Source: Chryseobacterium viscerum (lineage in GTDB: Bacteria > Bacteroidota > Bacteroidia > Flavobacteriales > Weeksellaceae). Taken from it: a stretch of 64,000 nt of DNA. Position 1 is the first letter of the stretch. The number at the start of each line of letters is the position of its first letter. The translations under genes were made by a program, and so were the position numbers. The notes under the pieces are model-generated. The model ran no database searches. It worked only from the letters and a program-made list of their open reading frames with translations, and was not told where the DNA came from. Shown piece after piece: positions 45,116 to 53,309 of the stretch. The stretch covers positions 2,914,001 to 2,978,000 of the forward strand of contig NZ_JAPDFT010000001.1 of NCBI RefSeq assembly GCF_025949665.1. Direction: 5' to 3'.

Positions 45116-45415
45116 ATGTCTTTAATAGAAGTAATACAATCCGGAAACTATGAATTAATCGACGTTCGTGAGCCAATGGAGCTTGAAATGGACGGCAATA
45201 TAGATGGTGCTAAGAATATTCCTCTGGGTGAAGTAGAAGATAGACAGGATGAGATTCTATCTATTGAAAAGCCGGTAATCTTATTCTGCAGAAGTGGAAA
45301 CAGAAGCGGAAAAGCATTGGATTATCTTAATGCTCAAGGATTAAAGGACGGTTATAACGGCGGAGGCTGGGCTGAGCTGAAAGCTGTTCTGGAAGCAAAT
45401 CAGGGAACTTTTTAA
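45116..45415 (+). CDS. Single-domain rhodanese-like protein
   Basis: 99 residues. YELIDVREPMELEMDGNIDGAKNIPLGEVEDR and the active loop VILFCRSGNRSGKAL, with the catalytic Cys in CRSGNRS, define the fold; GYNGGGWAEL closes it. It probably carries persulfide sulfur in the cytoplasm. The HD-domain gene follows 28 bp later on the same strand. Confidence 0.9.
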   Translation: MSLIEVIQSGNYELIDVREPMELEMDGNIDGAKNIPLGEVEDRQDEILSIEKPVILFCRSGNRSGKALDYLNAQGLKDGYNGGGWAELKAVLEANQGTF

Positions 45416-45443
45416 AAGTTCCTTTTTTTATCCTATTATTTCT

Positions 45444-46061
45444 ATGAATCTGAAAAATCACTTTGACCAGCTTTGTGCACCATTTACCGAAGATCAGCAG
45501 TTAATCAGCGATCTGTGGAAGGAGATTGAAACCAAGTATTCTGAAAAAGGCAGGCACTATCATAATCTTCTTCATCTTGAAAATATGTTTTGGGAGCTTG
45601 ACGCAGTGAAAATGACTATCTCAGATTTTACAGCTCTTTCTTTTTCTGTATTCTATCATGATGTGATTTATGATGCAACTTCCAAAGCCAACGAAGAAAA
45701 AAGTGCTGCCAGGGCAGAAAAAAGACTTGCTGAACTTCACGTCAATAAAAACAAGATTTCAGTAATTTCAGAACAGATTCTTGCTACAAAATCTCATCAG
45801 CGTTCTGATCAGGAAGACACGAATTATCTTTTGGATGCTGATCTTTCTGTATTGGGCAAAGATTTTAAAACCTACCTGGAATACACTCAAAATATCAGAA
45901 AAGAATATTCTATTTATCCTGACTTTCTTTATAAACCGGGAAGAAAAAAAGTGCTTAAGCATTTTCTGGAACTTGAAAGTATTTTTAAAACAGAATATTT
46001 TAAAGAAAAGTATGAAGCTCAGGCAAAGGAAAATATTGCTAAGGAACTTCAGTTACTTTAA
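45444..46061 (+). CDS. HD-domain predicted metal-dependent phosphohydrolase
   Basis: 205 residues. YSEKGRHYHNLLHLENMF holds the first His ligand; FYHDVIYDATSKANEEKSA gives the HD pair; YLLDADLSVLG carries the later Asp. This matches the COG4339-type HD superfamily found beside housekeeping genes. Its substrate is unknown. Probably co-transcribed with the rhodanese. Confidence 0.85.
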   Translation: MNLKNHFDQLCAPFTEDQQLISDLWKEIETKYSEKGRHYHNLLHLENMFWELDAVKMTISDFTALSFSVFYHDVIYDATSKANEEKSAARAEKRLAELHVNKNKISVISEQILATKSHQRSDQEDTNYLLDADLSVLGKDFKTYLEYTQNIRKEYSIYPDFLYKPGRKKVLKHFLELESIFKTEYFKEKYEAQAKENIAKELQLL

Positions 46062-46095
46062 TTCAACAGTATATCTTTAAGTTTTCCCATTGAAA

Positions 46096-46122
46096 AAGAC
46101 ATCCTGATTACAAGATGTCTTA
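46096..46122. terminator. Weak terminator between convergent genes
   Basis: AAGACATC and GATGTCTT pair around about ten bases; no long T run on the plus side. Confidence 0.45.
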
Positions 46123-46148
46123 TAAATATTGTTACCGCTCATTATGTG

Positions 46149-46925
46149 TTAAAAAAATTTACTGATAAATTCTGCTGCTTTCTTCAATACAAGTTCAGGA
46201 ACTTCTTTATGAGGCGTATGCCCTATATCTGGAATGATATATTTTTTTGCACTTCCACTCACCTGAGTAATGGTTTTCTCTACCTGATCCAATGTACCAT
46301 ATTCATCGGCTTCTCCCTGGATGAATAGTAATGGAGCAGTAATGTCTTTCAACAGATATTCAATGTTCCAGCTTCTGTAGTCTTCACTCGTCCATGTTTC
46401 TGTCCAGGCTCTGAAAAGCATTTCTACTTTATCCCCATGATATTTTTGTAAACGTTCTGGAAGATTAGTCGTTTTATAAGCATCCCATGCGTCATAGACA
46501 CCTTTCAACGTTACGTCTTCCACAAAGATATGTCCCGCTTCACAGATAACGGCTCTTACCCATTCCGGATAAACCGCTGCCATAATCAGGGCGATTGTTC
46601 CTCCATCACTATGTCCGAATAAAATAACATCCTCAATATCAGGTTCAATTTCAAGCAAGAGTTCATTCAATACATGAGCTTCTAGTTCCATATAATTCAC
46701 AGGTCTTACATGAGTAGGCATGGGGTCTGATTTTCCATAACCTAAACGGTCATAAGTAAGTATATTGCATTGTGTAGCTTCGGATAATTTGGCCGGAAAG
46801 TCTCTCCAAAGCTGTACTGAACCTAATGAATCATGCAGAAAAACAATGGTGGGTCTGCCTTCAAACGGATTATTGTGTTCTATATATAATTTTTTACCCT
46901 TTACATCAATTATTCTTTCCTCCAT
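46149..46925 (-). CDS. Alpha/beta hydrolase
   Basis: 258 residues. The lid-less fold starts with PTIVFLHDSLGSVQLWRDFPAKL (oxyanion region HDSLG); the nucleophile elbow is GHSDGG. IQGEADEYGTLDQ carries the acid, and IPDIGHTPHKEVPELV the His. The set is close to peptidase S33-like esterases; the substrate is unknown. It starts 15 bp after the nitronate monooxygenase stop and is probably co-transcribed with it. Confidence 0.9.
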   Translation of the reverse strand: MEERIIDVKGKKLYIEHNNPFEGRPTIVFLHDSLGSVQLWRDFPAKLSEATQCNILTYDRLGYGKSDPMPTHVRPVNYMELEAHVLNELLLEIEPDIEDVILFGHSDGGTIALIMAAVYPEWVRAVICEAGHIFVEDVTLKGVYDAWDAYKTTNLPERLQKYHGDKVEMLFRAWTETWTSEDYRSWNIEYLLKDITAPLLFIQGEADEYGTLDQVEKTITQVSGSAKKYIIPDIGHTPHKEVPELVLKKAAEFISKFF

Positions 46926-46940
46926 TGAATAAAATTATAT

Positions 46941-47885
46941 TTAAAAAGTTGGCATTCTTACGTCTTCAAATTCTTTTAACAGATGACTGAAAACAGCTTC
47001 CACCGGAAGAATTTCATCAATCAGGGCAGAAACCTGACCTATTTCCAGTTCTCCATCTTCCATATCACCTTCAAACATTCCCCGTTTTGCTCTGGCTCTT
47101 CCCAATGAGGCCACCAAAGCATCTTTATTTCTTCCAATCTGATAGATGTCTTCCAGTTCGTTGAAAAATTTATTTTTAACCATTCTTACAGGTGCAAGTT
47201 CCTTCAAAGTAAGATGAGTATCTCCTTCCTGAAGTTCTGTAATTTTCTTTTTCCAGTTTTCATGGGCACTGGCTTCTGTAGTGGCAGCAAAACGGGAACC
47301 TATCTGTACACCATCTGCTCCAAGAATCATTGCTGCTTTGATCTGTGAACCTAAAGCAATTCCTCCAGCAGCAATTAATGGTTTAGAAATATGCTTCTTT
47401 ACATTCGGAATAAGACAGAATGTAGTTGTTTCATCTCTTCCGTTGTGGCCTCCAGCTTCAAAACCTTCTGCAACGACAACATCTACTCCTGCGTCTTCAC
47501 ACTTTACAGCAAATTTGGTAGAAGAAACTACATGAGCTACTTTTATTCCTTCTTTCTGAAGGGTTTCTGTATAAGTTTTCGGGTTACCTGCTGATGTAAA
47601 TACAATTTTGACTCCCTCTTCAAGAATGATCTGAATGATCTCCTCAATATTAGGGTATAACATGGGTACATTTACCCCGAAAGGTTTATCTGTAGCCTGT
47701 TTGCATTTTTGGATATTTTCTCTTAAGATATCAGGATACATGCTTCCTGCTCCAATTAAGCCCAATCCACCACAATTGGAAACCGCAGAAGCAAGCTTCC
47801 ATCCGGAATGCCAAATCATTCCTGCCTGGATAATGGGATATTTGATATTAAAAAGATGTGAAATTCTATTTTGGGTGGTCTCCAT
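46941..47885 (-). CDS. Nitronate monooxygenase / FMN-dependent NPD family
   Basis: 314 residues from METTQNRISHLFNIKYPIIQAGM. These FMN enzymes oxidise alkyl nitronates. Signatures are QAGMIWHSGWKLASAVSNCGGLGLIGAG, KPFGVNVPML, VVAEGFEAGGHNGRDETTTFCLIP with the conserved His, PLIAAGGIALGSQIKAAMILGADGVQIGSRFAAT for phosphate binding. Upstream in-frame ATGs at 47930 and 47951 would add 15 or 22 residues not typical of the family, so I prefer 47885. Confidence 0.88.
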   Translation of the reverse strand: METTQNRISHLFNIKYPIIQAGMIWHSGWKLASAVSNCGGLGLIGAGSMYPDILRENIQKCKQATDKPFGVNVPMLYPNIEEIIQIILEEGVKIVFTSAGNPKTYTETLQKEGIKVAHVVSSTKFAVKCEDAGVDVVVAEGFEAGGHNGRDETTTFCLIPNVKKHISKPLIAAGGIALGSQIKAAMILGADGVQIGSRFAATTEASAHENWKKKITELQEGDTHLTLKELAPVRMVKNKFFNELEDIYQIGRNKDALVASLGRARAKRGMFEGDMEDGELEIGQVSALIDEILPVEAVFSHLLKEFEDVRMPTF

Positions 47886-48002
47886 ATCATGAAGTTTTTT
47901 TGCAGCGTTGAAATCTATAAAATTGCTCATGTGTAAAAATACTAAAAACAACGATTTCCAGAGCCTTCCATGATTAAAAAATATGCAGAAAACCTCATAT
48001 TA

Positions 48003-48500
48003 TCATTTTTTATACCGTTCCAAAATATGGTCAATAACAGAACTTATTTTGAAAAAATTCTGAGCAAGTTCAGCGATATTCTTTTCTAAATCATCTATAT
48101 TTAATTCTATCCAGCCCTGCATTAAAGTCAGTGGACCATAATCTACACTTATATTAGGCCAGTCTTCCCGGTGTTTAAGAAATTCTTCTCTAAAGGCCTG
48201 TGCAAAATCTCTTGCAGGTATTTTATAGTCTTTCAAAGTTCTTAGTTTAAGAGCATGAATGTTATAATAGATCTTATTTTCGCGGATAGTCTCATCATTT
48301 ACCCAAACCGAAAAGAAAATCCGTCCCCCGGCGTCTAAAGGTGACAATAGATCTCCGGACCATTCCGGTTTATAAACTTTAAATGCAACAGATTCTAAAA
48401 TGGTATCAACCGATAATTTCAGCCTGTATTTACTAAGTGTTTCTTCAGAAATTTCAGATGCTGCAAGATGAAATTTTTCAAGGTAAAGCGTATTATCCAT
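48003..48500 (-). CDS. Hypothetical protein, unknown function
   Basis: 165 residues from MDNTLYLEKFHLAASEIS. Soluble and mixed alpha/beta: LSVDTILESVAFKVYKP, SPLDAGGRIFFSVWVNDETI, KIYYNIHALKLRTLKDYKI, then a helical end. It reads like an intracellular accessory protein; no motif recognised. The longer frame up to 48680 runs back through the terminator of the isomerase gene and overlaps it, so it is rejected. The gene sits behind that terminator and may depend on readthrough. Confidence 0.75.
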   Translation of the reverse strand: MDNTLYLEKFHLAASEISEETLSKYRLKLSVDTILESVAFKVYKPEWSGDLLSPLDAGGRIFFSVWVNDETIRENKIYYNIHALKLRTLKDYKIPARDFAQAFREEFLKHREDWPNISVDYGPLTLMQGWIELNIDDLEKNIAELAQNFFKISSVIDHILERYKK

Positions 48501-48527
48501 ATGCTCAGTTTTTGTAAATATATCAAT

Positions 48528-48561
48528 AAAAAAACCTTCAGAAGTTCTGAAGGTTTTTTTA
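48528..48561 (-). terminator. Terminator of the peptidylprolyl isomerase gene
   Basis: AACCTTCAGAA-C-TTCTGAAGGTT on the minus strand followed by seven T, directly after the stop at 48562. Confidence 0.87.
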
Positions 48562-49929
48562 TTATTTTGCCATGGATTGTTTCTTCCAGTTAGACTTGAA
48601 GCTACAGTTGTCGTAGCGTCCGTCAATGGAGATAAAAGTTGTTGGTAACTTAGAGTTGACAAACTTTTCAACCATTTCACTTTTCTTTTTATTCAGTGCC
48701 ATCTGCTTGATTCTGCTGAAGTCTGTTTCCAGTGTAATCTGGTGAGAAGGAATCACATCTTCAATTTTAATGATTTTGATCTGCTTTCTCTTGTTTTCTT
48801 CATCTTCAAAAGCGGTAGTCATGTCTCCTTTGTTCAATCCTGCCAATTCGTAGCTGATTGTACCTGGGATACTTTCTCTTTCAATTTTATCAGAACCATC
48901 AGCCCCAGGAATCACCCCTGCGTTGAACTTTGTTCTTTTATCATCTGAGAATTTAAAAGCAGCATCCTTAAATGTCATTTTACCATTTAGGATAAGACCT
49001 CTGATGCTGTCTAGTTTTGCCTTTGCTGTTTTAAGCTCTTCATCAGTAGGTACTGCTTTTAACAGGATATGTCTTGCATCATATACTTTACCTGATCTTT
49101 TCAACAACTGGATAATGTGGAATCCGAATTCTGATTCAATAGGATCTGAAATTTCATTTTCCTGAAGGTTCAAAGCTGCAGCTTCAAATGGCTTCACCAT
49201 CTGCCCTTTATTGATATTTTTATATAATCCTCCGTTAGCGGCAGATCCTTCATCTTCAGAATAAATTCTGGCCTGGCTCTCAAAAGTCTCCCCTCCAATA
49301 ATATCCTGCTTGATCTTTTTCAACCTGTTGATAAGCTCTTGTTTGTGTGCTTCCGTTAATGTAGGATAGATCATGATCTGAGCTAAAGTAACTTCATCTT
49401 TTACCTGTGGCAGCTGTGATTTATACATATTGTAGAAATCAGTCACCTCATTTGGAGTAACGTCAGCTTTATCGGTAACTCTCTGGTATTTTGCCTGTCC
49501 GTAATACTGGTCTGTATCTATCTTTTCGATAGCATTTTTCATCTCATAAGCGTTTCTGAACTTATAAGCGGCAAGCAATGTTTTTTCATCCGGAAATTGA
49601 GAAAGCAACTGACGGTATTTTGCGTTAGCCTGTTCTTTGATTGCTGCAGAACGGTTTTCAATTAAGGTATCTTTTTTTGCTTCGTATACAAGAAGCTTGT
49701 TGCTGATAAGGTTTTCCAGGAACTCACACTTATCTGTGTTGGCAGCTCCCTGCTGTTTCCCATAATTCATTTGTTCAAGTACATCAGATTCCAAAACAAT
49801 CTCATCCCCGATAACAGCTGCAATACCATCCACCAAATCTCCTTGTTTTAGCTGGGCATTCATCATATTTGAAGAGAATATCATGATGAAAACCCCAAGA
49901 AGAAAAGTGATTTTTAGTTTATTTGTCAT
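48562..49929 (-). CDS. SurA-like periplasmic peptidylprolyl isomerase
   Basis: 455 residues. A signal peptide (cleavage near MMNAQ, about 25) is followed by a SurA N-domain starting DGIAAVIGDEIVLESDVLEQM. Two parvulin domains follow: about 175-275 (VTLAQIMIYPTL ... ARIYSEDEGSAANGGLYKNINKGQMV ... EFGFHIIQLLKR) and 285-385 (YDARHILLKAVPTDEEL ... FSDDKRTKFNAGVIPG). It should help outer-membrane proteins fold. Promoter at 49950-49981. The tail KSNWKKQSMAK is basic. Confidence 0.92.
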   Translation of the reverse strand: MTNKLKITFLLGVFIMIFSSNMMNAQLKQGDLVDGIAAVIGDEIVLESDVLEQMNYGKQQGAANTDKCEFLENLISNKLLVYEAKKDTLIENRSAAIKEQANAKYRQLLSQFPDEKTLLAAYKFRNAYEMKNAIEKIDTDQYYGQAKYQRVTDKADVTPNEVTDFYNMYKSQLPQVKDEVTLAQIMIYPTLTEAHKQELINRLKKIKQDIIGGETFESQARIYSEDEGSAANGGLYKNINKGQMVKPFEAAALNLQENEISDPIESEFGFHIIQLLKRSGKVYDARHILLKAVPTDEELKTAKAKLDSIRGLILNGKMTFKDAAFKFSDDKRTKFNAGVIPGADGSDKIERESIPGTISYELAGLNKGDMTTAFEDEENKRKQIKIIKIEDVIPSHQITLETDFSRIKQMALNKKKSEMVEKFVNSKLPTTFISIDGRYDNCSFKSNWKKQSMAK

Positions 49930-49949
49930 TTTACTATTTTAACAAGTTG

Positions 49950-49981
49950 CAAATTTAGAATTCTTAACGAATTTCACTCAA
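49950..49981 (-). promoter_or_regulatory. Promoter of the SurA-like gene
   Basis: Minus strand TTG (49981-49979), 21-bp spacer, TAAATTTG (49957-49950). Predicted leader about 15 nt. Confidence 0.55.
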
Positions 49982-50015
49982 TTTTTTATTATAAATATTT
50001 CTTAAAAAGACTTAT

Positions 50016-50939
50016 TTACTGCAGTTCAACATCAAAAGTCGTTAATTCTTTGAATTGTCTTAATCTGCTGAACATATCTGCTTCGCTCACTTCCTCTATT
50101 CTTTCTGTTCCAAACTTCTCCACAGTGAATGAAGCCATAGCAGATCCTACGATAAGAGCTGATTTCATTGTATCAAAATCTATTTTCTCTTTTTTAGCAA
50201 GATATGCCGCAAAACCTCCTGCGAAAGTATCTCCCGCTCCTGTTGGATCGAAAACATCTTCCAATGGAAGTGCCGGAATAGCAAATACTTTATTGTCATG
50301 GAAAAGTAAAGCTCCGTGTTCTCCTTTTTTGATGATTACGTAATCAGGACCCATTGTGTGGATCTTTTTAGCAGCTTTTACTAAAGAATATTCTCCTGAA
50401 AGCTGTCTTGCTTCTTCATCATTGATGGTAATAACGTCTGTTTTAGCAATCATATCCATCAGGATATCCCATGCAGAATCCATCCAGAAATTCATGGTAT
50501 CAAGGATTACCAGTTTAGGACGGTTGTTCATTTTTTCAAGTACAGATAACTGAACTCCAGGGTGTAGGTTTCCAAGTAATAAAATTTCGGCATCCTGCAT
50601 TGAATCCGGGATTTTCGGATCAAAATTTTCCAAAACGTTTACTTCTGTAGCCAAAGTATCTCTTGTGTTCAGATCGTTGTGGTATTTTCCAGACCAGAAG
50701 AATGTTTTTCCTTCTTTTACGATTTCAATTCCTTCGATGTTTACATCTCTGTCTGTGAACATATCAAGATGTTCTTGTGGAAAGTCTCCTCCTACTACAG
50801 AAACAATTCCGGATTTAACGCCTAAAATTGATGAAGTGATTCCGATATAAGTGGCTGCACCTCCTAAGATTTTATCCGTTTTACCAAATGGTGTTTCAAT
50901 TGCATCAAATGCAACACTTCCTACAACTAAAAGTTTCAT
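50016..50939 (-). CDS. PfkB family carbohydrate/nucleoside kinase
   Basis: 307 residues. GGAATYIGITSSILGVKSGIVSVVGGDFP near the start and FDPTGAGDTFAGGFAAYLA at about 250 are the two PfkB signatures; Asp of GAGD is the catalytic base. TINDEEARQLSGEYS also fits. Ribokinase or adenosine kinase-like activity cannot be separated by eye. It lies 27 bp downstream of gldD and is probably in one operon with it and mutY. Confidence 0.88.
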   Translation of the reverse strand: MKLLVVGSVAFDAIETPFGKTDKILGGAATYIGITSSILGVKSGIVSVVGGDFPQEHLDMFTDRDVNIEGIEIVKEGKTFFWSGKYHNDLNTRDTLATEVNVLENFDPKIPDSMQDAEILLLGNLHPGVQLSVLEKMNNRPKLVILDTMNFWMDSAWDILMDMIAKTDVITINDEEARQLSGEYSLVKAAKKIHTMGPDYVIIKKGEHGALLFHDNKVFAIPALPLEDVFDPTGAGDTFAGGFAAYLAKKEKIDFDTMKSALIVGSAMASFTVEKFGTERIEEVSEADMFSRLRQFKELTTFDVELQ

Positions 50940-50966
50940 ATATTTTTCAATGTATATTAAAAGTAA

Positions 50967-51524
50967 TTATTTTTTCCATTCAAAAGTGTCCAGCATATGT
51001 TTCATATCATTTTTGATATAGTTCACTGCAGGCGCAAGAGAGTCCGGTTTCGGTCTCGTATTAAAGTATAAGTAAGCAGTAACGAAGTGTTTCGTACTGT
51101 CTGTAATGTAAAACTGAAGGTTGGAAGCACTCTGTCCTTTCAGTTCATAGAAGTTCCCGTATACTTTCTTTTCAGGGTATTCAAAGGATTTCGTATCTAT
51201 GGAACTGGCTTTGATGGTATGCTCATATACCATTTTTTCTGCTTCTTTGATATGGTCTGCAAAGTCGTTTTGTATAGGGTAATAGGTAACGAAAAGCTTT
51301 GCCTTCATTTTAGGATAATTCACATAGAACCAGCAAGGTTTTTTAGCAGGTGCAATAGAAGCAAAGTCCGAGTACTCAAAGGTATAGGCACAATCGTTTT
51401 CAAACTTTTGGTATTTCGGTGCAGGATATTCAAGACGCAGTTCTCCATAAGGTTTTGGGGAAGGGTCTTTTCCACATGAAATTAAAAGCAGTGATACAAA
51501 AATAAAAATGACTTTTTTAATCAT
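50967..51524 (-). CDS. gldD: Gliding-motility-type lipoprotein GldD
   Basis: 185 residues. The lipoprotein signal MIKKVIFIFVSLLLISC is followed by GKDPSPKPYGELRLEYPAPKYQKF, a GldD hallmark, then CAYTFEYSDFA, KPCWFYVNYPKMKAKLFVTYYPI and a C-terminal DTFEW segment. GldD is needed for gliding and type IX secretion in Flavobacterium, where it also lies near mutY; gldE is not in this window. I start at 51524, giving a clean signal. A TACTTTTG box at 51529-51536 (minus strand) is only five bases away, so leaderless translation is possible. Confidence 0.85.
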   Translation of the reverse strand: MIKKVIFIFVSLLLISCGKDPSPKPYGELRLEYPAPKYQKFENDCAYTFEYSDFASIAPAKKPCWFYVNYPKMKAKLFVTYYPIQNDFADHIKEAEKMVYEHTIKASSIDTKSFEYPEKKVYGNFYELKGQSASNLQFYITDSTKHFVTAYLYFNTRPKPDSLAPAVNYIKNDMKHMLDTFEWKK

Positions 51525-51568
51525 TTTGCAAAAGTACAAATTAGATTTCAGATTTCAGAAGACAAATT

Positions 51569-52603
51569 TCAGTCTTTCAGAGAGTTTTGAATGTAATTTT
51601 CCAGGGGTTTCGGAAACGATTTTTCATGAGAGCCTTCAACATCTGTAATCAGGTATTGATTTTCAGCTATAAAATCATTCCATATCTTTTCTGAAGTAAC
51701 CTCAACATTCAATATTTCAATACTTAAATTCTTATGAGTAAGTTTATGAGCAACCGTTTTTGAACCTGTAATAAATGCTTCCATTTCCGAAGAAATAGTC
51801 TCAGGAAACTCAAACAGCTTTTTCCAGATGAAATCATCTTTTCTCTGACGGATTAAAAACTTTCCGTTTCTGTGAACAAAATAATAGGTTAAAGCAAGAT
51901 CTTCTGTTTTTACTTTTTTTGTTTTTACCGGATAATCTGAAATTTTCTGCATAGCAAATGCAAGGCAGTCTTCATTCACAGGACATTCCCCACACAATGG
52001 ATTTTTGGGTTTACAGATTTCTGAACCGATATCCATCATCGCCTGGTTAAAGTCTCCCACATTCTCAGGCATCACCAAAGCAGCCAGCTCAGAAAAATAA
52101 GTAAACGCTCTTGAATTTGAAATATCAAAATCATCCGCAAAAAGGCGGCTCAGAACACGGTAAAAATTCCCGTCAACGGCAGGCATTTTCCCATCAAAAC
52201 ATATGCTTGAAACGGCTGCTGCAGTATATTTCCCTACTCCTTTAAGTTTTAAAATTTCTTCGTATTGTTCAGGAAAGACGCCCTGATAATCATTCATAAT
52301 CTGCCGGGCAGCTTTATGGATATTGATCGCTCTGGAATAATAGCCTAATCCTTTCCAATAAAGTAAAACTTCATTTTCTTCAGCTTCTGCCAAAGTTTTT
52401 ACATCGGGAAATCTTTTAATGAAATTATTGTAATGATTTAATCCCTGATTGATCCTCGTCTGCTGAAATACAATTTCACAGATCCAGATTTTGTACGGAT
52501 CTTTTGTCTGTCTGAAAGGTAAATCTCTTGCATTATTGCTGTACCATTCCAGAATTTTGCTGCCAATGTGTAGAAAATCCGAATTTCTGCTATCCTTCTC
52601 CAA
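51569..52603 (-). CDS. mutY: A/G-specific adenine glycosylase
   Basis: 344 residues. MutY removes adenine mispaired with 8-oxoguanine. The catalytic Glu is in IWICEIVFQQTRI; the helix-hairpin-helix is LKLKGVGKYTAAAVSSI; the catalytic Asp is in MPAVDGNFYRVLSRLF. The iron-sulfur ligands are C-x6-C-x2-C-x5-C in ICKPKNPLCGECPVNEDC. A NUDIX-like C-terminal domain (about 235-340) recognises 8-oxoguanine. Likely first gene of mutY-gldD-pfkB. Confidence 0.95.
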   Translation of the reverse strand: MEKDSRNSDFLHIGSKILEWYSNNARDLPFRQTKDPYKIWICEIVFQQTRINQGLNHYNNFIKRFPDVKTLAEAEENEVLLYWKGLGYYSRAINIHKAARQIMNDYQGVFPEQYEEILKLKGVGKYTAAAVSSICFDGKMPAVDGNFYRVLSRLFADDFDISNSRAFTYFSELAALVMPENVGDFNQAMMDIGSEICKPKNPLCGECPVNEDCLAFAMQKISDYPVKTKKVKTEDLALTYYFVHRNGKFLIRQRKDDFIWKKLFEFPETISSEMEAFITGSKTVAHKLTHKNLSIEILNVEVTSEKIWNDFIAENQYLITDVEGSHEKSFPKPLENYIQNSLKD

Positions 52604-52626
52604 AAAATTTTTGTTTTGCTTTTTAA

Positions 52627-52747
52627 AAGATACTTAGTGAACTTCGTTCGTGAACTTTCAGTTTATCCTCAGTATGACATTGCTAATACTAATTGCTTTC
52701 CAAAGGTATTCACATTTTCATAACGAACATAGTTCACGAAGCATCTT
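52627..52747. repeat. Long imperfect inverted repeat
   Basis: AAGATACTTAGTGAACTTCGTTCG (52627-52650) and CGAACATAGTTCACGAAGCATCTT (52724-52747) are 24-bp inverse complements with about five mismatches, enclosing 73 bases. No gene lies inside. It resembles a small palindromic mobile or REP-type unit upstream of mutY. Confidence 0.65.
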
Positions 52748-52769
52748 ATATATTATGCAAAGATAAAAT

Positions 52770-53231
52770 TTATTTATCAGCTTTTACAGAATATACGGGA
52801 GCTGCTTTTAGCCATTCATATTTAAGGTTTCTGTCTTTAGCTATAAAACGGTAACCTTCCAGTTTTTTAAGGTAAACATACATGGAATCGGTATTTTTCA
52901 TCTTCAATTTATATTGGGATAAAAACAGCATTGGCATTTCTACGGTGGAATCTCTTACTGTTTTCAGTACTTTTCCCGATCTTACTTTGTAAAGGAAGAA
53001 TGATTTTCCACGGCCTTTTGAGCTGTCTGCCAGTTTTACCTCTGAGCTTGCGATAACCAGCTCACTGCCATCAAAGCATTCATCTCTATTCATGATATAT
53101 GCTTTTCCTTCCTGATGTTCGTCTGCAAAAAGATCGTTTTCGTATTGTCCGGGACTTTGGTATTTTTTTTCACAGCTTATCAAAATCACCATTAATATAG
53201 CAGGTAAGCTAATGATAAGTTTCTTATTCAT
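52770..53231 (-). CDS. Lipoprotein of unknown function
   Basis: 153 residues. MNKKLIISLPAILMVILISC is a lipoprotein signal with lipobox LISC, followed by EKKYQSPGQYENDLFADEHQ. The mature region has AYIMNRDECFDGSELVIASSEVKLADSS and a KSFFLYKVRSGKVLKTVRDSTVEMPMLFL run. I recognise no family. It lies downstream of tssC on the same strand but behind a terminator, so linkage to the secretion genes is uncertain. An upstream ATG at 53243 is possible. Confidence 0.8.
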   Translation of the reverse strand: MNKKLIISLPAILMVILISCEKKYQSPGQYENDLFADEHQEGKAYIMNRDECFDGSELVIASSEVKLADSSKGRGKSFFLYKVRSGKVLKTVRDSTVEMPMLFLSQYKLKMKNTDSMYVYLKKLEGYRFIAKDRNLKYEWLKAAPVYSVKADK

Positions 53232-53254
53232 ATTAAATTTCATAGGTGTTGGTT

Positions 53255-53288
53255 GAAAAAAAACCGATGTAAAGTTGCATCGGTTTTT
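53255..53288 (-). terminator. tssC terminator
   Basis: Minus strand AAACCGATGCAACTTTACATCGGTTT followed by T-rich sequence. Confidence 0.78.
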
Positions 53289-53309
53289 GATATATAAAGT
53301 ACGTTTATG

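Noticed and set aside
48501..48680. N-terminal extension of the 48003 hypothetical gene
   Set aside because: It overlaps the 3' end and terminator of the SurA-like gene; the ATG at 48500 gives a clean protein start.
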